Part shown: in pieces, positions 1 to 7,828 of the stretch
Layout of the letters: each line of letters begins with the position of its first letter
Position numbering within the stretch: the stretch's first letter is position 1
Assembly: GCF_005222845.1 (NCBI RefSeq)
Contig: NZ_STFZ01000034.1
Location: 124,001 to 188,000, forward strand
Length of the DNA: 64,000 nt
Reading direction: 5' to 3'
Origin: Rhizobium sp. FY34
GTDB lineage: Bacteria; Pseudomonadota; Alphaproteobacteria; Rhizobiales; Rhizobiaceae
Notes under the pieces: model-generated
Databases searched by the model: none
Told to the model about the DNA's origin: nothing
Seen by the model: the letters and a program-made list of their open reading frames with translations, nothing else
Program-made: the position numbers and the translations under genes

Positions 1-348
1 CAGGAAGCGCTTGTCTCGGTGCTGCGGCTGGTCGCCATCCTGTTTCTGGCAGCCAGCGTGACGGCAACGGTAAAGATTGCCGATTTCATCGACACGCTCA
101 CCCGGATTTTTGTGCCGCTGGAACGGCTGGGCCTGCTGAAAGCCGCCGATGTCGGGTTGGCCTTCGGGCTCGTTCTGCGTTTCGTGCCGGAAATTGCCGC
201 GCGCTATGAGAGCCTGAAGGAAGCGCATCTGGCACGCGGCCTTACCGTCAAACCGCATAAAATGATCGGCCCACTCATCATTTCCACACTGAAGGATGCC
301 GATGCGATTGCCGAGGCAATTGACGCACGCGGCATTCGGGGCCAGTAA
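1..348 (+). CDS. bioN: Biotin ECF transporter transmembrane (T) component, 5' truncated
   Basis: The reading frame is open from the first base, so the start lies upstream of the window; 115 residues remain. The remnant is hydrophobic at its N-terminus and carries the conserved CbiQ/EcfT C-terminal region, with Glu-Ser-Leu-Lys-Glu-Ala-His-Leu-Ala-Arg-Gly followed by Ala-Ile-Asp-Ala-Arg-Gly. In ECF transporters these Ala-Arg-Gly motifs couple the membrane subunit to the ATPases. The next gene is bioY, 33 bases away, which identifies the system as BioMNY (biotin uptake at the inner membrane). A bioM ATPase gene is expected just upstream, outside the window. The family is clear; the substrate assignment rests on the bioY neighbour. 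Confidence 0.9.
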   Translation, partial: QEALVSVLRLVAILFLAASVTATVKIADFIDTLTRIFVPLERLGLLKAADVGLAFGLVLRFVPEIAARYESLKEAHLARGLTVKPHKMIGPLIISTLKDADAIAEAIDARGIRGQ

Positions 349-381
349 ACAGGGCAACGACATTCTCCCGGAGAGACATTC

Positions 382-945
382 ATGACCACCAAGGACCTCG
401 TGCTGGCGGCTCTGTTCACGGCCATCATCATCGTGCTCGGCCTTATTCCGCCCGTCACACTCGGCTTCATTCCGGTGCCGATCACCGCTCAGTCGATGGG
501 CGTGATGCTGGCCGGCTGCATTATCGGGGCAAAGCGCGGTGCCACCGCCTATGCGCTGCTTGTGGTTCTGGTCGCCATCGGCATGCCGGTTCTCTCGGGT
601 GGCCGCGGTGGCCTTTCCGTGCTGATGGGCCCGACCGCCGGCTATATCTTTGCCTGGATCGTCGGCAGTTTCGTCACCGGCCTTGTGGCCGAACGTTTCG
701 TGCGCGAAGGTCAGTCGAACGCGCGCCAGATGGCCGGCTTCTTCATCGCCAGCCTGATCGGCGGCATCGGCGTCGTCTATGCCATCGGCATGCCGGTCGT
801 ATCGTTGGTGGCCGGCACGCCCTTCGACAAGGTGGTCATGGGCTCGCTCGCCTTCATTCCCGGCGACGTGCTGAAGGCAGCCATTGCCACGCTTGCCGCC
901 CGCGCCGTGATGCTGGGCTATCCGCTCCTGCCGCAGCGGGCTTAA
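382..945 (+). CDS. bioY: Biotin transporter substrate-binding subunit BioY
   Basis: The 187-residue integral membrane protein is the biotin-binding S component of an ECF transporter. It has about six hydrophobic segments and the BioY signature region Gly-Arg-Gly-Gly-Leu-Ser-Val-Leu-Met-Gly-Pro-Thr-Ala-Gly-Tyr near residues 74-88. The length is normal for the family. GGAGAG precedes the ATG at a suitable distance. It follows the T-component gene by 33 bases and surely shares its transcript. A strong hairpin with a T-run ends the operon at 975-1001. Confidence 0.95.
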   Translation: MTTKDLVLAALFTAIIIVLGLIPPVTLGFIPVPITAQSMGVMLAGCIIGAKRGATAYALLVVLVAIGMPVLSGGRGGLSVLMGPTAGYIFAWIVGSFVTGLVAERFVREGQSNARQMAGFFIASLIGGIGVVYAIGMPVVSLVAGTPFDKVVMGSLAFIPGDVLKAAIATLAARAVMLGYPLLPQRA

Positions 946-974
946 AGCCCTTCCGCATTCATCTCGCACTCTTG

Positions 975-1001
975 AAATGCCACCTTAAAGGTGGCATTTT
1001 T
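975..1001 (+). terminator. bioY rho-independent terminator, possibly also the MqsA operator
   Basis: AAATGCCACCTT at 975-986 pairs perfectly with AAGGTGGCATTT at 988-999, and a T-run follows at once, so this is a textbook terminator for the bioNY transcript. The centre reads ACCT-TAA-AGGT, which matches the core of the palindrome reported for MqsA operators (AACCT, 2-4 bases, AGGTT). The mqsR start codon is only 7 bases past the stem. The dual role is my inference. Confidence 0.85.
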
Positions 1002-1006
1002 CGTTG

Positions 1007-1312
1007 ATGGAGAAGAGAAGGCCGACCTATGATCTGAAGGCCATCCAGACGGTTTTGGGCCGCGTCGAAACGCTTGCGATGACGACATCGGCGCTTCGGG
1101 ACGCGACGTCGATCGGTTTCGACCGTCATGGCATCGTCGAGATCATATCCGGTATTGCACCGTCAATGTTCTACAAGTCGATGACGACCTTTGCCGACCA
1201 CCGGACATGGCAGGATGTCTACCATGTACCAATGCGTGATCTTCTCCTCTACGTAAAGTTTCAAGCTGATGTCATTACCGAGTTCAAGCTGGTGTCATTC
1301 AAGGAGAAGTAG
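1007..1312 (+). CDS. mqsR: Toxin MqsR (type II, RelE-like mRNA interferase)
   Basis: MqsR cleaves mRNA, preferentially at GCU in E. coli, and is neutralised by MqsA. The 101-residue product aligns along its length with E. coli MqsR (98 aa): Met-Glu-Lys-Arg start, the Phe-Tyr-Lys-Ser-Met-Thr-Thr block with Asp-His-x-x-Trp-Gln-Asp-Val-Tyr after it, and the terminal Val-Ser-Phe-Lys-Glu-Lys. I chose the ATG at 1007 because it gives the canonical N-terminus; a TTG lies one codon upstream. No Shine-Dalgarno sequence is visible, because the bioY terminator occupies that position. The toxin gene comes first and mqsA follows after one base, the usual mqsRA order. The toxin looks intact. Confidence 0.92.
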   Translation: MEKRRPTYDLKAIQTVLGRVETLAMTTSALRDATSIGFDRHGIVEIISGIAPSMFYKSMTTFADHRTWQDVYHVPMRDLLLYVKFQADVITEFKLVSFKEK

Positions 1313-1313
1313 A

Positions 1314-1733
1314 ATGTCCGACAGTGACACGACAGACACGATGATTTCGCCTGAGACCGGTGTCACGCTCCGGCGGGACGTACGCCCGTTCAGAGTAGCC
1401 TACAAGGGACAGGAGGCATGGGTGGATCTGCCCGGCTTTTATCCCGAGAGTGACGACGAAGGCCTGCATGTGGGCGACGACATGCAGGTTGTGGATGCCG
1501 CTTTGCGGATTTTGAAGGAGAAAATCGATGGCATTCCCGCACCGGATACGATCCGCAAGTTTCGCCGCAAGCTGAAACTGTCCCAGCGAGAAGCCGGCAG
1601 TTTGCTGAAAGTCGGTGAAAGCGCTTTTGATAAATATGAGCGAGGCTTGGCAGAACCGAGCGGGCCAACAATTCAGTTGATGAAGCTCCTGGATCGCCAT
1701 CCCGGCCTTTTGGACGAACTGAAAACGGGCTGA
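1314..1733 (+). CDS. mqsA: Antitoxin MqsA-like, lacking the zinc-binding cysteines
   Basis: The 139-residue product neutralises MqsR and should autorepress the operon. The C-terminal half (about residues 75-139) is the MqsA/Xre helix-turn-helix: Arg-Lys-Phe-Arg-Arg-Lys-Leu-x-Leu-Ser-Gln-Arg-Glu-Ala, then Phe-Asp-Lys-Tyr-Glu-Arg-Gly, ending in Leu-Leu-Asp-Arg-His-Pro-Gly-Leu-Leu. The N-terminal half sits where E. coli MqsA has a zinc ribbon with two Cys-x-x-Cys pairs, but this protein contains no cysteine at all. Asn97 of E. coli MqsA, a DNA contact, aligns with Ser. Its ribosome-binding site (AAGGAG) lies inside the end of mqsR, one base before the ATG region, so the two genes are translationally coupled. 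Confidence 0.88.
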   Translation: MSDSDTTDTMISPETGVTLRRDVRPFRVAYKGQEAWVDLPGFYPESDDEGLHVGDDMQVVDAALRILKEKIDGIPAPDTIRKFRRKLKLSQREAGSLLKVGESAFDKYERGLAEPSGPTIQLMKLLDRHPGLLDELKTG

Positions 1734-1744
1734 CGGTTCGCCAC

Positions 1745-2140
1745 TCAATCCAGATATTGATAGAGCCAGTCGCGCAGCTCTTCCGGAAGCGGCACCGGTT
1801 CTCCGCTTTGCCCATCACAGGCCGACCAGACGATTTCGGCTTCCGCCACCAGTTCCTCGCCGCGATACATCAGAACCGCAAAGCCTGCCGTCTTGCCGCC
1901 AATCTTGCTGACCCTGACGGAGGTTGTCACCGCATCATTAAAATGCAGGCCCCGGTGCAGGTGGCAGCCGACCTTGGAGACGCTGAAGGCGGGATCGGAG
2001 GGTTGGGGTTCACGCGCCGCCCAAAAGCGGCCAAGCGCTTCTTCCGCATAGGTAATATAGGCAGCACTGTGCATTTCACCGCGCAGGCCGACATCACGAA
2101 AGGGAACGCTGAACCCGTATTCACCCATGTCGTTTGCCAC
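1745..2140 (-). CDS. Hotdog-fold acyl-CoA thioesterase (4-hydroxybenzoyl-CoA thioesterase/YbgC type)
   Basis: A 131-residue single hotdog domain. The N-terminal Phe-Arg-Asp-Val-Gly-Leu-Arg-Gly-Glu-Met-His-x-x-x-Tyr resembles the Asp-x-x-Gly-x-x-x-x-x-Tyr active-site helix of YbgC and 4-HBA-CoA thioesterases, and the Asp would be catalytic. It presumably hydrolyses an acyl-CoA in the cytoplasm; the substrate cannot be told. The longest form begins with GTG at 2140; an ATG four codons later (2128) is an alternative, and neither has a strong ribosome-binding site. The gene converges with mqsRA, with only 11 bases between the stop codons. Confidence 0.8.
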   Translation of the reverse strand: MANDMGEYGFSVPFRDVGLRGEMHSAAYITYAEEALGRFWAAREPQPSDPAFSVSKVGCHLHRGLHFNDAVTTSVRVSKIGGKTAGFAVLMYRGEELVAEAEIVWSACDGQSGEPVPLPEELRDWLYQYLD

Positions 2141-2298
2141 GCGCTCTGCACCCCTTGTTCCCCACAGGCTTCATTAAAGACGAGACGGATGAAGGCAACA
2201 AGACCGCAGGGCGGAAAACTCCCTTGAAAAGGGGGGCTATTTGCGCCATCTCGGCGTAAGCGACCCGTTTTGCACGGGCGACGGCAGGAGCCAACCGG

Positions 2299-3234
2299 AT
2301 GACAACCCGCCTTTACGAGAACAAGATCTTTCTGGAGCATAACACGCCCGCCGGCCACCCGGAGCGCGCCGACCGGCTGCGCTCGCTCTCCATTGCGCTG
2401 GAGCATCCGAATTTCGACCGGCTGGAACGCGTGGAAGCGCCGCAGGCCAATGAGGATGCCGTGATGCTGGCGCATCCGGAAAGCCATTTCCTCTCGGTGA
2501 TGCGCGAGATCCCCGAGGAAGAAGACCTGATCCGCCAGATCGAGGCCGATACGCATGTGAGCGCCAAGAGCCTGCAGGCGGCGCTGATGGGCATTGGCGG
2601 CGCCATGGCCGCCGTGGACGACGTGTTTACTGGCAAGGCCGACAATGTTTTCGTCGCCTCGCGCCCGCCCGGCCACCATGCGGAAAAATCGAAGGCCATG
2701 GGCTTTTGCCTGTTCAACAATGTGGCGATTGCCGCCCGCCATGCGCAAAAGACCTATGGCGTGGAGCGTGTCGCCATTGTCGATTGGGACGTGCATCACG
2801 GCAATGGCACGCAGGATATCTTCTGGGACGATCCATCCGTGCTGTTCTGCTCGACGCACCAGATGCCGCTCTATCCCTGGTCGGGCGAGCGTGACGAAAC
2901 GGGCAAGCATAATAATATCGTCAATGCGCCGCTGGAAACCAATTCCGCCGGCGAGCATTTCCGCGAGGCCTTTTCCTCGCGCGTGCTGCCGGCGCTTCAC
3001 AATTTCCGCCCGGATTTCATCCTGATTTCCGCAGGCTTTGATGCCCATCACCGCGATCCGCTGGCGCAGATCAACCTTGTCGGCGATGATTTCGACTGGG
3101 CAACCGGGCGGCTGATGGAAATTGCCGGGAAATACGCCGGCAACCGGGTCGTAAGCCTGTTGGAAGGCGGCTATGATCTGGAAGGCTTGGCCGAATCGGC
3201 CGGCCTGCATATTTGCAGACTGATGAAAGGCTAG
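2299..3234 (+). CDS. Histone deacetylase family protein (acetoin utilization/acetylpolyamine amidohydrolase type)
   Basis: A 311-residue zinc-dependent amidohydrolase of the arginase/deacetylase fold. Catalytic motifs are intact: Arg-Pro-Pro-Gly-His-His (122-127), the metal-binding [10 protein letters not shown] (162-171), Ser-Ala-Gly-Phe-Asp-Ala-His and a C-terminal Glu-Gly-Gly-Tyr-Asp. Family members remove acetyl groups from lysine side chains or polyamines; the true substrate is unknown. It is separated by two bases from xseB and probably forms an operon with it, an arrangement common in rhizobia. Confidence 0.92.
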   Translation: MTTRLYENKIFLEHNTPAGHPERADRLRSLSIALEHPNFDRLERVEAPQANEDAVMLAHPESHFLSVMREIPEEEDLIRQIEADTHVSAKSLQAALMGIGGAMAAVDDVFTGKADNVFVASRPPGHHAEKSKAMGFCLFNNVAIAARHAQKTYGVERVAIVDWDVHHGNGTQDIFWDDPSVLFCSTHQMPLYPWSGERDETGKHNNIVNAPLETNSAGEHFREAFSSRVLPALHNFRPDFILISAGFDAHHRDPLAQINLVGDDFDWATGRLMEIAGKYAGNRVVSLLEGGYDLEGLAESAGLHICRLMKG

Positions 3235-3236
3235 TG

Positions 3237-3491
3237 ATGTCGCAGAGCGCAGAAGGCCACGACGTTGGCGCCTACACCTTCGAAAAGGCCGTGGCGGAAC
3301 TGGAAAGCATCGTGGCGCGGCTGGAACGCGGCGATGTGGCACTGGACGAATCCATTGCCATCTACGAGCGCGGCGAAGCCCTGAAAAAGCATTGCGAAAA
3401 GCTGCTCAACGCGGCGGAAAACCGCATCGAAAAGATCCGGCTTGACCGCGCCGGCAATCCGCAGGGCGTCGAACCGCTCGACGGCGCCTGA
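3237..3491 (+). CDS. xseB: Exodeoxyribonuclease VII small subunit
   Basis: An 84-residue helical protein matching XseB: Phe-Glu-Lys-Ala-Val-Ala-Glu-Leu-Glu, then [15 protein letters not shown] and Tyr-Glu-Arg-Gly-Glu-Ala-Leu. It binds the large subunit XseA in the exonuclease that degrades single-stranded DNA. The start used is the ATG at 3237, two bases after the deacetylase stop; an in-frame codon at 3213 would overlap that gene and adds nonconserved residues. In many rhizobia xseB is followed closely by dxs; here about 8 kb separates them. Confidence 0.94.
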   Translation: MSQSAEGHDVGAYTFEKAVAELESIVARLERGDVALDESIAIYERGEALKKHCEKLLNAAENRIEKIRLDRAGNPQGVEPLDGA

Positions 3492-3541
3492 GACATCCTC
3501 TTCATCCGGGAACCGAATGTCTGCCAAGCCGTTTATGCGGC

Positions 3542-3667
3542 ATGGCAAAAGATACCGGAAAGACCGCCAAGGGCGGCATGATGGCCTTTGTTGTTACCCT
3601 TTTCCTCACAGCCCTGGTGCTGGCGGGGGTTTACCTGCTTGGCTTTACGCCGGGCGAGACGAGCTGA
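3542..3667 (+). CDS. Small single-span membrane protein (41 aa)
   Basis: An ATG at 3542 opens a 41-codon frame. The first 13 residues are polar and lysine-rich; residues 14-35 form one strong hydrophobic segment ending Leu-Gly-Phe-Thr-Pro-Gly-Glu-Thr-Ser. It sits 50 bases after xseB on the same strand. The charge distribution suggests a cytoplasmic N-terminus with an inner-membrane anchor. It resembles the short hydrophobic proteins often found after xseB in rhizobia, but I cannot name a function. Moderately confident that it is real. Confidence 0.55.
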   Translation: MAKDTGKTAKGGMMAFVVTLFLTALVLAGVYLLGFTPGETS

Positions 3668-3684
3668 GGCTGAAGAGTTTTTAG

Positions 3685-3878
3685 ACCCTCTCTGCCCTGC
3701 CGGGCATCTCCCCCACAAGGGGGGAGACAAGCAAGACGATCCGGAGCCGCCTCAACAGAAGCCCTCCAAGCAGGCGAGAAGAGTTTACTGAAACGCGAGG
3801 TATCTTTGAGAGCACGCGGGCAGAAGCGGGGTTATCTTCCCCCCTTGTGGGGGAGATGGGCGGCAGCCCAGAGGGGGT
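3685..3878. repeat. RIME-like palindromic repeat pair bounding a MITE-sized element
   Basis: Two ~43-base copies lie in opposite orientation at 3685-3727 and 3836-3878. The first has CCCTCTCTGCCCTGCCGGGC followed by ATCTCCCCC-ACAA-GGGGGGAGA; the second is its approximate reverse complement. Between them are about 110 bases without a gene. The form resembles the Rhizobium-specific intergenic mosaic elements (RIME). It occupies the junction between the xseB group and the xylose genes and can fold as one large hairpin. Confidence 0.8.
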
Positions 3879-3899
3879 TATAAAATCAGGATAACCCTA

Positions 3900-5159
3900 T
3901 CACCGCACCGCCATCACCCTTTGATCCACCGCCGCAAGCGCCCGATCGACATGGCCGTCGAAGACGAGCCCCGCCTCGTCCGGTTCGATATCGATATGCG
4001 GCAGACCATTCAGGCGTACATGCAGCGATTGGCGCAGGCCCTCTTCCATGCCGCCGGCCAGAAGATCATAAAAGCGCGTGCCCGGCCCGGTAATCGCAAC
4101 CGGCATGTTTTCATACAAGCTCAGCACGCGTGACAGGCCCTGGCCGAGCGCAAGCCCCGCCTGACGAAAGGCATATTGCGCCATGCGCGTGCCCTGGCGG
4201 GCCGAAAGCGCGATCTTTTCCATTTCGGCAAGCGGCACGAAGCGGGCGGGAATGGTGTTGGGCGGCACCTGGAAGGCCAGCCGCAAGATTCCGTAAAACC
4301 CGGCTGTCGCCTCGATACAGCCGCGCGAGCCGCAGCGACAGAGCCGGTCATCAACGGCATTCAGCATATGGCCGAAATTCGGCGCCGTGACGGCAAGGCT
4401 GCCCTGCCCGTCCAGCCGGGCAATGCCAAGCCCGATACTGTGGCCGAGCGACAGGGTGATCAACCCGGAAAAATCAGGCGCGTCCGCATCCTGCATCTGC
4501 CGGCTGGCCTTGGCATGCGCCACAAGCAGCGTTTCATTGTTGAGCGCCAGCTGCGCCTGCGGCAGGTCGTCCAGCAGCTTTGCAAAGTCCACCGGCCTGT
4601 CGCCGAAGACAGGCGACCAGACGAGCCGGCCCGCCTCTGCATCGACAATGCCCTTGCTGCTCAGCGACAGCGCCGAGACATCCTCCGGCTTCAGCCGCGA
4701 GCGCTCCATCAGCCGTTTCACAGCCCCTGAGACCTCATCGAGCAGGCTTGCCGGCGTGCCTTCCAGATCGCGCCTTGTGCTGAACCGGTCGATCAGCGTG
4801 CCGCGATAATCGGCCAGCGCGTAATGCACGGCATCCGAGGAAATCTGCACCGCCGCCACATGGGCAAAGCTGCGCCGCGGCGACAACATGACCCGCGGCC
4901 GGCCACGCCCGCCGGATACCGCCTGCTCCTGCCGCTCGATCGCCCCGGCCCGCTCCAAATCCGCTGTCACCGCCGTGACCGTCGCCGATGCAAGGCCCGT
5001 CTCTACCGAGAGCCCGGTATGCGACATGGCGCCGGAGCGGCGAAGCGCCGACAAGACAGTGATGAGATTTTGCCGGCGCAGCTGTTCCGTGCCCGGTTTG
5101 GCCCCGCCGGCCAAGCCCTGCAGTGCAGATGAGCTTTGGAAAGAGACAACACTGGGCAT
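3900..5159 (-). CDS. xylR: ROK family transcriptional repressor, probable xylose regulator
   Basis: 419 residues: an N-terminal winged helix-turn-helix (Arg-Arg-Gln-Asn-Leu near residue 30, then a Gly-Leu-Ala-Ser-Ala-Thr-Val recognition region) followed by a ROK sugar-binding domain. The ROK zinc site Cys-Arg-Cys-Gly-x-Arg-Gly-Cys-Ile-Glu is present near residue 270. ROK repressors release DNA on binding a sugar. It is divergent from xylFHG, with a 21-base palindrome in the shared promoter region, so it most likely represses the transporter and itself and responds to xylose. A GTG at 5183 would add eight residues; the ATG at 5159 is preferred. The symbol is inferred from context. Confidence 0.85.
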   Translation of the reverse strand: MPSVVSFQSSSALQGLAGGAKPGTEQLRRQNLITVLSALRRSGAMSHTGLSVETGLASATVTAVTADLERAGAIERQEQAVSGGRGRPRVMLSPRRSFAHVAAVQISSDAVHYALADYRGTLIDRFSTRRDLEGTPASLLDEVSGAVKRLMERSRLKPEDVSALSLSSKGIVDAEAGRLVWSPVFGDRPVDFAKLLDDLPQAQLALNNETLLVAHAKASRQMQDADAPDFSGLITLSLGHSIGLGIARLDGQGSLAVTAPNFGHMLNAVDDRLCRCGSRGCIEATAGFYGILRLAFQVPPNTIPARFVPLAEMEKIALSARQGTRMAQYAFRQAGLALGQGLSRVLSLYENMPVAITGPGTRFYDLLAGGMEEGLRQSLHVRLNGLPHIDIEPDEAGLVFDGHVDRALAAVDQRVMAVR

Positions 5160-5197
5160 GAGAGCTCGAATTGGCTGGTGCACTGCAAATCATGGTG

Positions 5198-5247
5198 TTG
5201 ACAGCAGGAACATCATCTGACAGATATTTTCTCGACTGTCGAGAAAA
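5198..5247 (+). promoter_or_regulatory. xylF promoter region with palindromic XylR-type operator
   Basis: TTGACA at 5198-5203 is a good -35 box, with an AT-rich -10 candidate (AGATAT or GATATT) near 5222-5228. Immediately after it, TTTTCTCGAC at 5227-5236 and GTCGAGAAAA at 5238-5247 form a perfect 10+1+10 palindrome. A repressor bound there would cover the -10 region and transcription start. The site lies between the divergent ROK gene and xylF, so it is the best candidate operator for that regulator. Confidence 0.75.
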
Positions 5248-5348
5248 ACAATCTTTCTCAGGGGATCGGGGGTTTGGCCGACAGTTTTTCGGCGAGTCAG
5301 GGCGGACGAGGAGGTCAGCCGGCTCGCGCACAAAGGGAGGTTTTGGAA

Positions 5349-6389
5349 ATGAAATCCATCATGAAACTGATGGCGACCGCCGCTGTCATCACGTCCGTTC
5401 ACATGCCCGCTCAGGCCAAGGATCTCATCGTTGGCGTATCCTGGTCGAACTTCCAGGAAGAACGCTGGAAGACGGACGAAGCAGCCATCAAGAAGGCTCT
5501 CGAAGCCGCTGGCGCCAAGTATATTTCCGCTGACGCCCAGACATCTGCCGCAAAGCAGCTGACCGACATCGAAAGCCTGATTTCGCAGGGTGCCAATGCG
5601 CTGATCGTTCTGGCCCAGGATTCCGGCGCCATTGGCCCGGCCATCGAAAAGGCCGCCAATGAAGGCATTCCGGTCGTCGGCTATGACCGCCTGATCGAGA
5701 ACCCCAACACCTATTACATCACCTTCGACAACAAGGAAGTCGGCCGCCTGCAGGCGAAAGAAGTCTTCAAGGTGAAGCCCACCGGCAATTACGTGTTCAT
5801 CAAGGGCGGCTCCACCGATCCGAACGCCGATTTCGTTTTCTCCGGCCAGATGGAAGTGCTGAAAGCCGCCATCGACAGCGGCAAGATCAAGAATGTCGGC
5901 GAAGCCTATACGGATGGTTGGAAGCCGGAAATTGCCCAGAAGAACATGGAGCAGTTCCTGACCAAGAACGGCAACAAGGTTGACGCGGTCGTTTCCTCCA
6001 ACGACGGCATGGCCGGCGGTGTGGTGGCAGCGCTCGAAGCACAGGGCCTTGCCGGCGCCGTTCCGGTCTCCGGCCAGGATGGTGACAAGGCAGCGCTGAA
6101 CCGCGTGGCACTTGGCACCCAGACCGTGTCTGTCTGGAAAGACAGCCGCATGCTGGGCAAGAAGGCCGGTGAAGTGGCTGTGGCGCTTGCCGGTGGCAAG
6201 AAGATCAGCGAAATTCCGGGCAGCACCAAGTTCAAGGGCGGCGCCAAGGGTGTGGAAATCACCTCGCAGTTCCTGACCCCGCAGGCCATCACCAAGGACA
6301 ACCTGAATGTTGTTCTCGAGGCCGGCTGGATTTCCAAGGCCGAGCTTTGCCAGGGCGTCAAGGCCGGAACAGTCGCTGCCTGCAAGTAA
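5349..6389 (+). CDS. xylF: D-xylose ABC transporter, periplasmic substrate-binding protein
   Basis: 346 residues with an N-terminal signal peptide (Lys near the start, hydrophobic core, cleavage after Ala-Gln-Ala near residue 23) and the periplasmic-binding type I fold. The mature start Lys-Asp-Leu-Ile-Val-Gly-Val-Ser, the block Gly-Tyr-Asp-Arg-Leu-Ile and the C-terminal Asn-Val-Val-Leu-Glu-Ala-Gly-Trp-Ile match XylF. The ATG at 5349 follows a good ribosome-binding site (GGGAGG at 5335-5340). It delivers xylose to XylH/XylG. A long hairpin after the stop may stabilise this cistron and lower expression of the downstream membrane components. Confidence 0.93.
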   Translation: MKSIMKLMATAAVITSVHMPAQAKDLIVGVSWSNFQEERWKTDEAAIKKALEAAGAKYISADAQTSAAKQLTDIESLISQGANALIVLAQDSGAIGPAIEKAANEGIPVVGYDRLIENPNTYYITFDNKEVGRLQAKEVFKVKPTGNYVFIKGGSTDPNADFVFSGQMEVLKAAIDSGKIKNVGEAYTDGWKPEIAQKNMEQFLTKNGNKVDAVVSSNDGMAGGVVAALEAQGLAGAVPVSGQDGDKAALNRVALGTQTVSVWKDSRMLGKKAGEVAVALAGGKKISEIPGSTKFKGGAKGVEITSQFLTPQAITKDNLNVVLEAGWISKAELCQGVKAGTVAACK

Positions 6390-6422
6390 GCAGCAGCACC
6401 AGAAGGTAGCACAGTTCTAAAA

Positions 6423-6464
6423 GGCAGGACGCCGCAAGCACACTTGCGGCGTCCCACGCCTGCC
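6423..6464 (+). other. Intercistronic hairpin between xylF and xylH
   Basis: GACGCCGCAAG (6428-6438) pairs perfectly with CTTGCGGCGTC (6443-6453) around a CACA loop, and the flanking GGCAGG (6423-6428) can pair with CCTGCC (6459-6464). No T-run follows, so it is not a clear terminator. Hairpins here are typical after binding-protein genes, where they protect the upstream mRNA and give more binding protein than permease. Confidence 0.7.
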
Positions 6465-6500
6465 TGTGGCCAATGATAACACAAGGGGAGTAGAAGGATT

Positions 6501-7814
6501 ATGGCGGATCACAGCATCGTCGTGCCTTCCAGCACTGCGCGGCCGGCAAGAGGCAATCTCTGGCAGCGCTTCTTTCAGGCGACAGAACTCGACACGCGCC
6601 TTCTCGGCATGGTCTTTGCGCTCGTCTTCATCTGGATCGGCTTTCACATCCTGTCGGGCGGATTGTTTTTGACATCCCGCAACCTGTGGAACCTTTCGGT
6701 TCAGGCGGCTTCCGTCTCCGTCATGGCCACCGGCATGGTGCTGGTCATCGTGACCCGCAATATCGACCTTTCGGTCGGATCGATCCTCGGTTTCGTCGGC
6801 ATGATCATGGCGGTCACCCAGACGAAATTCCTGCCCGGCATGCTGGGCTTTGATCATCCCCTCACCTGGGTTCTGACACTGATGCTCGGCATTGCGCTGG
6901 GCGCTGCCATCGGCGCCTTCCATGGCGCAATCATCGCCTTTCTCAGCGTTCCCTCCTTCATCGTCACGCTTGGCGGCCTGCTGGTCTGGCGCGGTGCAGC
7001 CTGGATGGTGACAAGCGGCGCAACGGTTGCGCCCATGGACACCACGTTTCGCCTGATGGGCGGCGGCGCGGACGGCTCGATCGGAGCCACCGCCAGCTGG
7101 GCCGTCGGCATTGTTGCCTGCGTATTCATCGTCCTGTCGATCCTGCATTCGCGCCAGCAGCGCAAGCGCTTCGGCTTTCCTCTAAAGCCCATCTGGGCCG
7201 AATATTTCATCGGCATCGTCGGCTGCGGCGTGGTGCTTGGCGCCGTGCAAGTGCTCAACAGCTATTATATGCCTGTCAACCTGGCGCGCCGCTATGCCGA
7301 AGCCAATGGCATTGCCTGGCCGGAAGGCGGGCTGGAAATCCCGCTCGGCATCGCCATTCCCGTGCTGATCGCGCTGGGCATTGCCGTGGTGATGACTTTC
7401 ATCACCAACCGCACCCGCTTTGGCCGTTACGTGTTTGCCATCGGCGGCAACCCGGAAGCAGCAGAGCTTGCCGGTATCAAGACCCGCTGGGTCACGGTGC
7501 GCATCTTTGCCCTGATGGGGGCGCTCTGCGCCATCGCCGCCGCCATCTCGACGGCCCGTCTCAATGCCGCCACCAATGCGCAAGGCACGCTGGATGAGCT
7601 TTACACCATTGCGGCGGCCGTGATCGGCGGCACCTCGCTTGCCGGCGGCATGGGCACGATAGCCGGTGCCGTTCTCGGCGCCATCGTCATGCAATCGCTG
7701 AATTCGGGCATGGTTCTGCTCGGCATGGATGCGCCACTGCAAAGCATCGTCATCGGCCTGGTTCTGGTTGTCGCCGTCTGGCTGGACACCGTCTACCGCG
7801 CACGGGCTCGTTAG
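6501..7814 (+). CDS. xylH: D-xylose ABC transporter, permease
   Basis: The 437-residue inner-membrane permease belongs to the BPD_transp_2 family, with about ten hydrophobic segments. Family blocks include Asn-Ile-Asp-Leu-Ser-Val-Gly-Ser near residue 92 and, further on, [15 protein letters not shown], which forms the ATPase-coupling region. E. coli XylH is nearer 390 residues; the extra length matches the longer rhizobial forms with an insert around residues 205-285. GGGGAG precedes the ATG. It lies between xylF and the ATPase gene, 14 bases before the latter. Confidence 0.92.
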   Translation: MADHSIVVPSSTARPARGNLWQRFFQATELDTRLLGMVFALVFIWIGFHILSGGLFLTSRNLWNLSVQAASVSVMATGMVLVIVTRNIDLSVGSILGFVGMIMAVTQTKFLPGMLGFDHPLTWVLTLMLGIALGAAIGAFHGAIIAFLSVPSFIVTLGGLLVWRGAAWMVTSGATVAPMDTTFRLMGGGADGSIGATASWAVGIVACVFIVLSILHSRQQRKRFGFPLKPIWAEYFIGIVGCGVVLGAVQVLNSYYMPVNLARRYAEANGIAWPEGGLEIPLGIAIPVLIALGIAVVMTFITNRTRFGRYVFAIGGNPEAAELAGIKTRWVTVRIFALMGALCAIAAAISTARLNAATNAQGTLDELYTIAAAVIGGTSLAGGMGTIAGAVLGAIVMQSLNSGMVLLGMDAPLQSIVIGLVLVVAVWLDTVYRARAR

Positions 7815-7828
7815 GAGGAGTTGGAGAT

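Noticed and set aside
1927..3342. A 471-codon minus-strand frame
   Set aside because: Antisense to the deacetylase gene and partly to xseB; no motif.
3685..3878. Repeat cluster considered as a CRISPR array
   Set aside because: Only two inverted copies with no regular spacers; the same sequence recurs singly at many intergenic sites.
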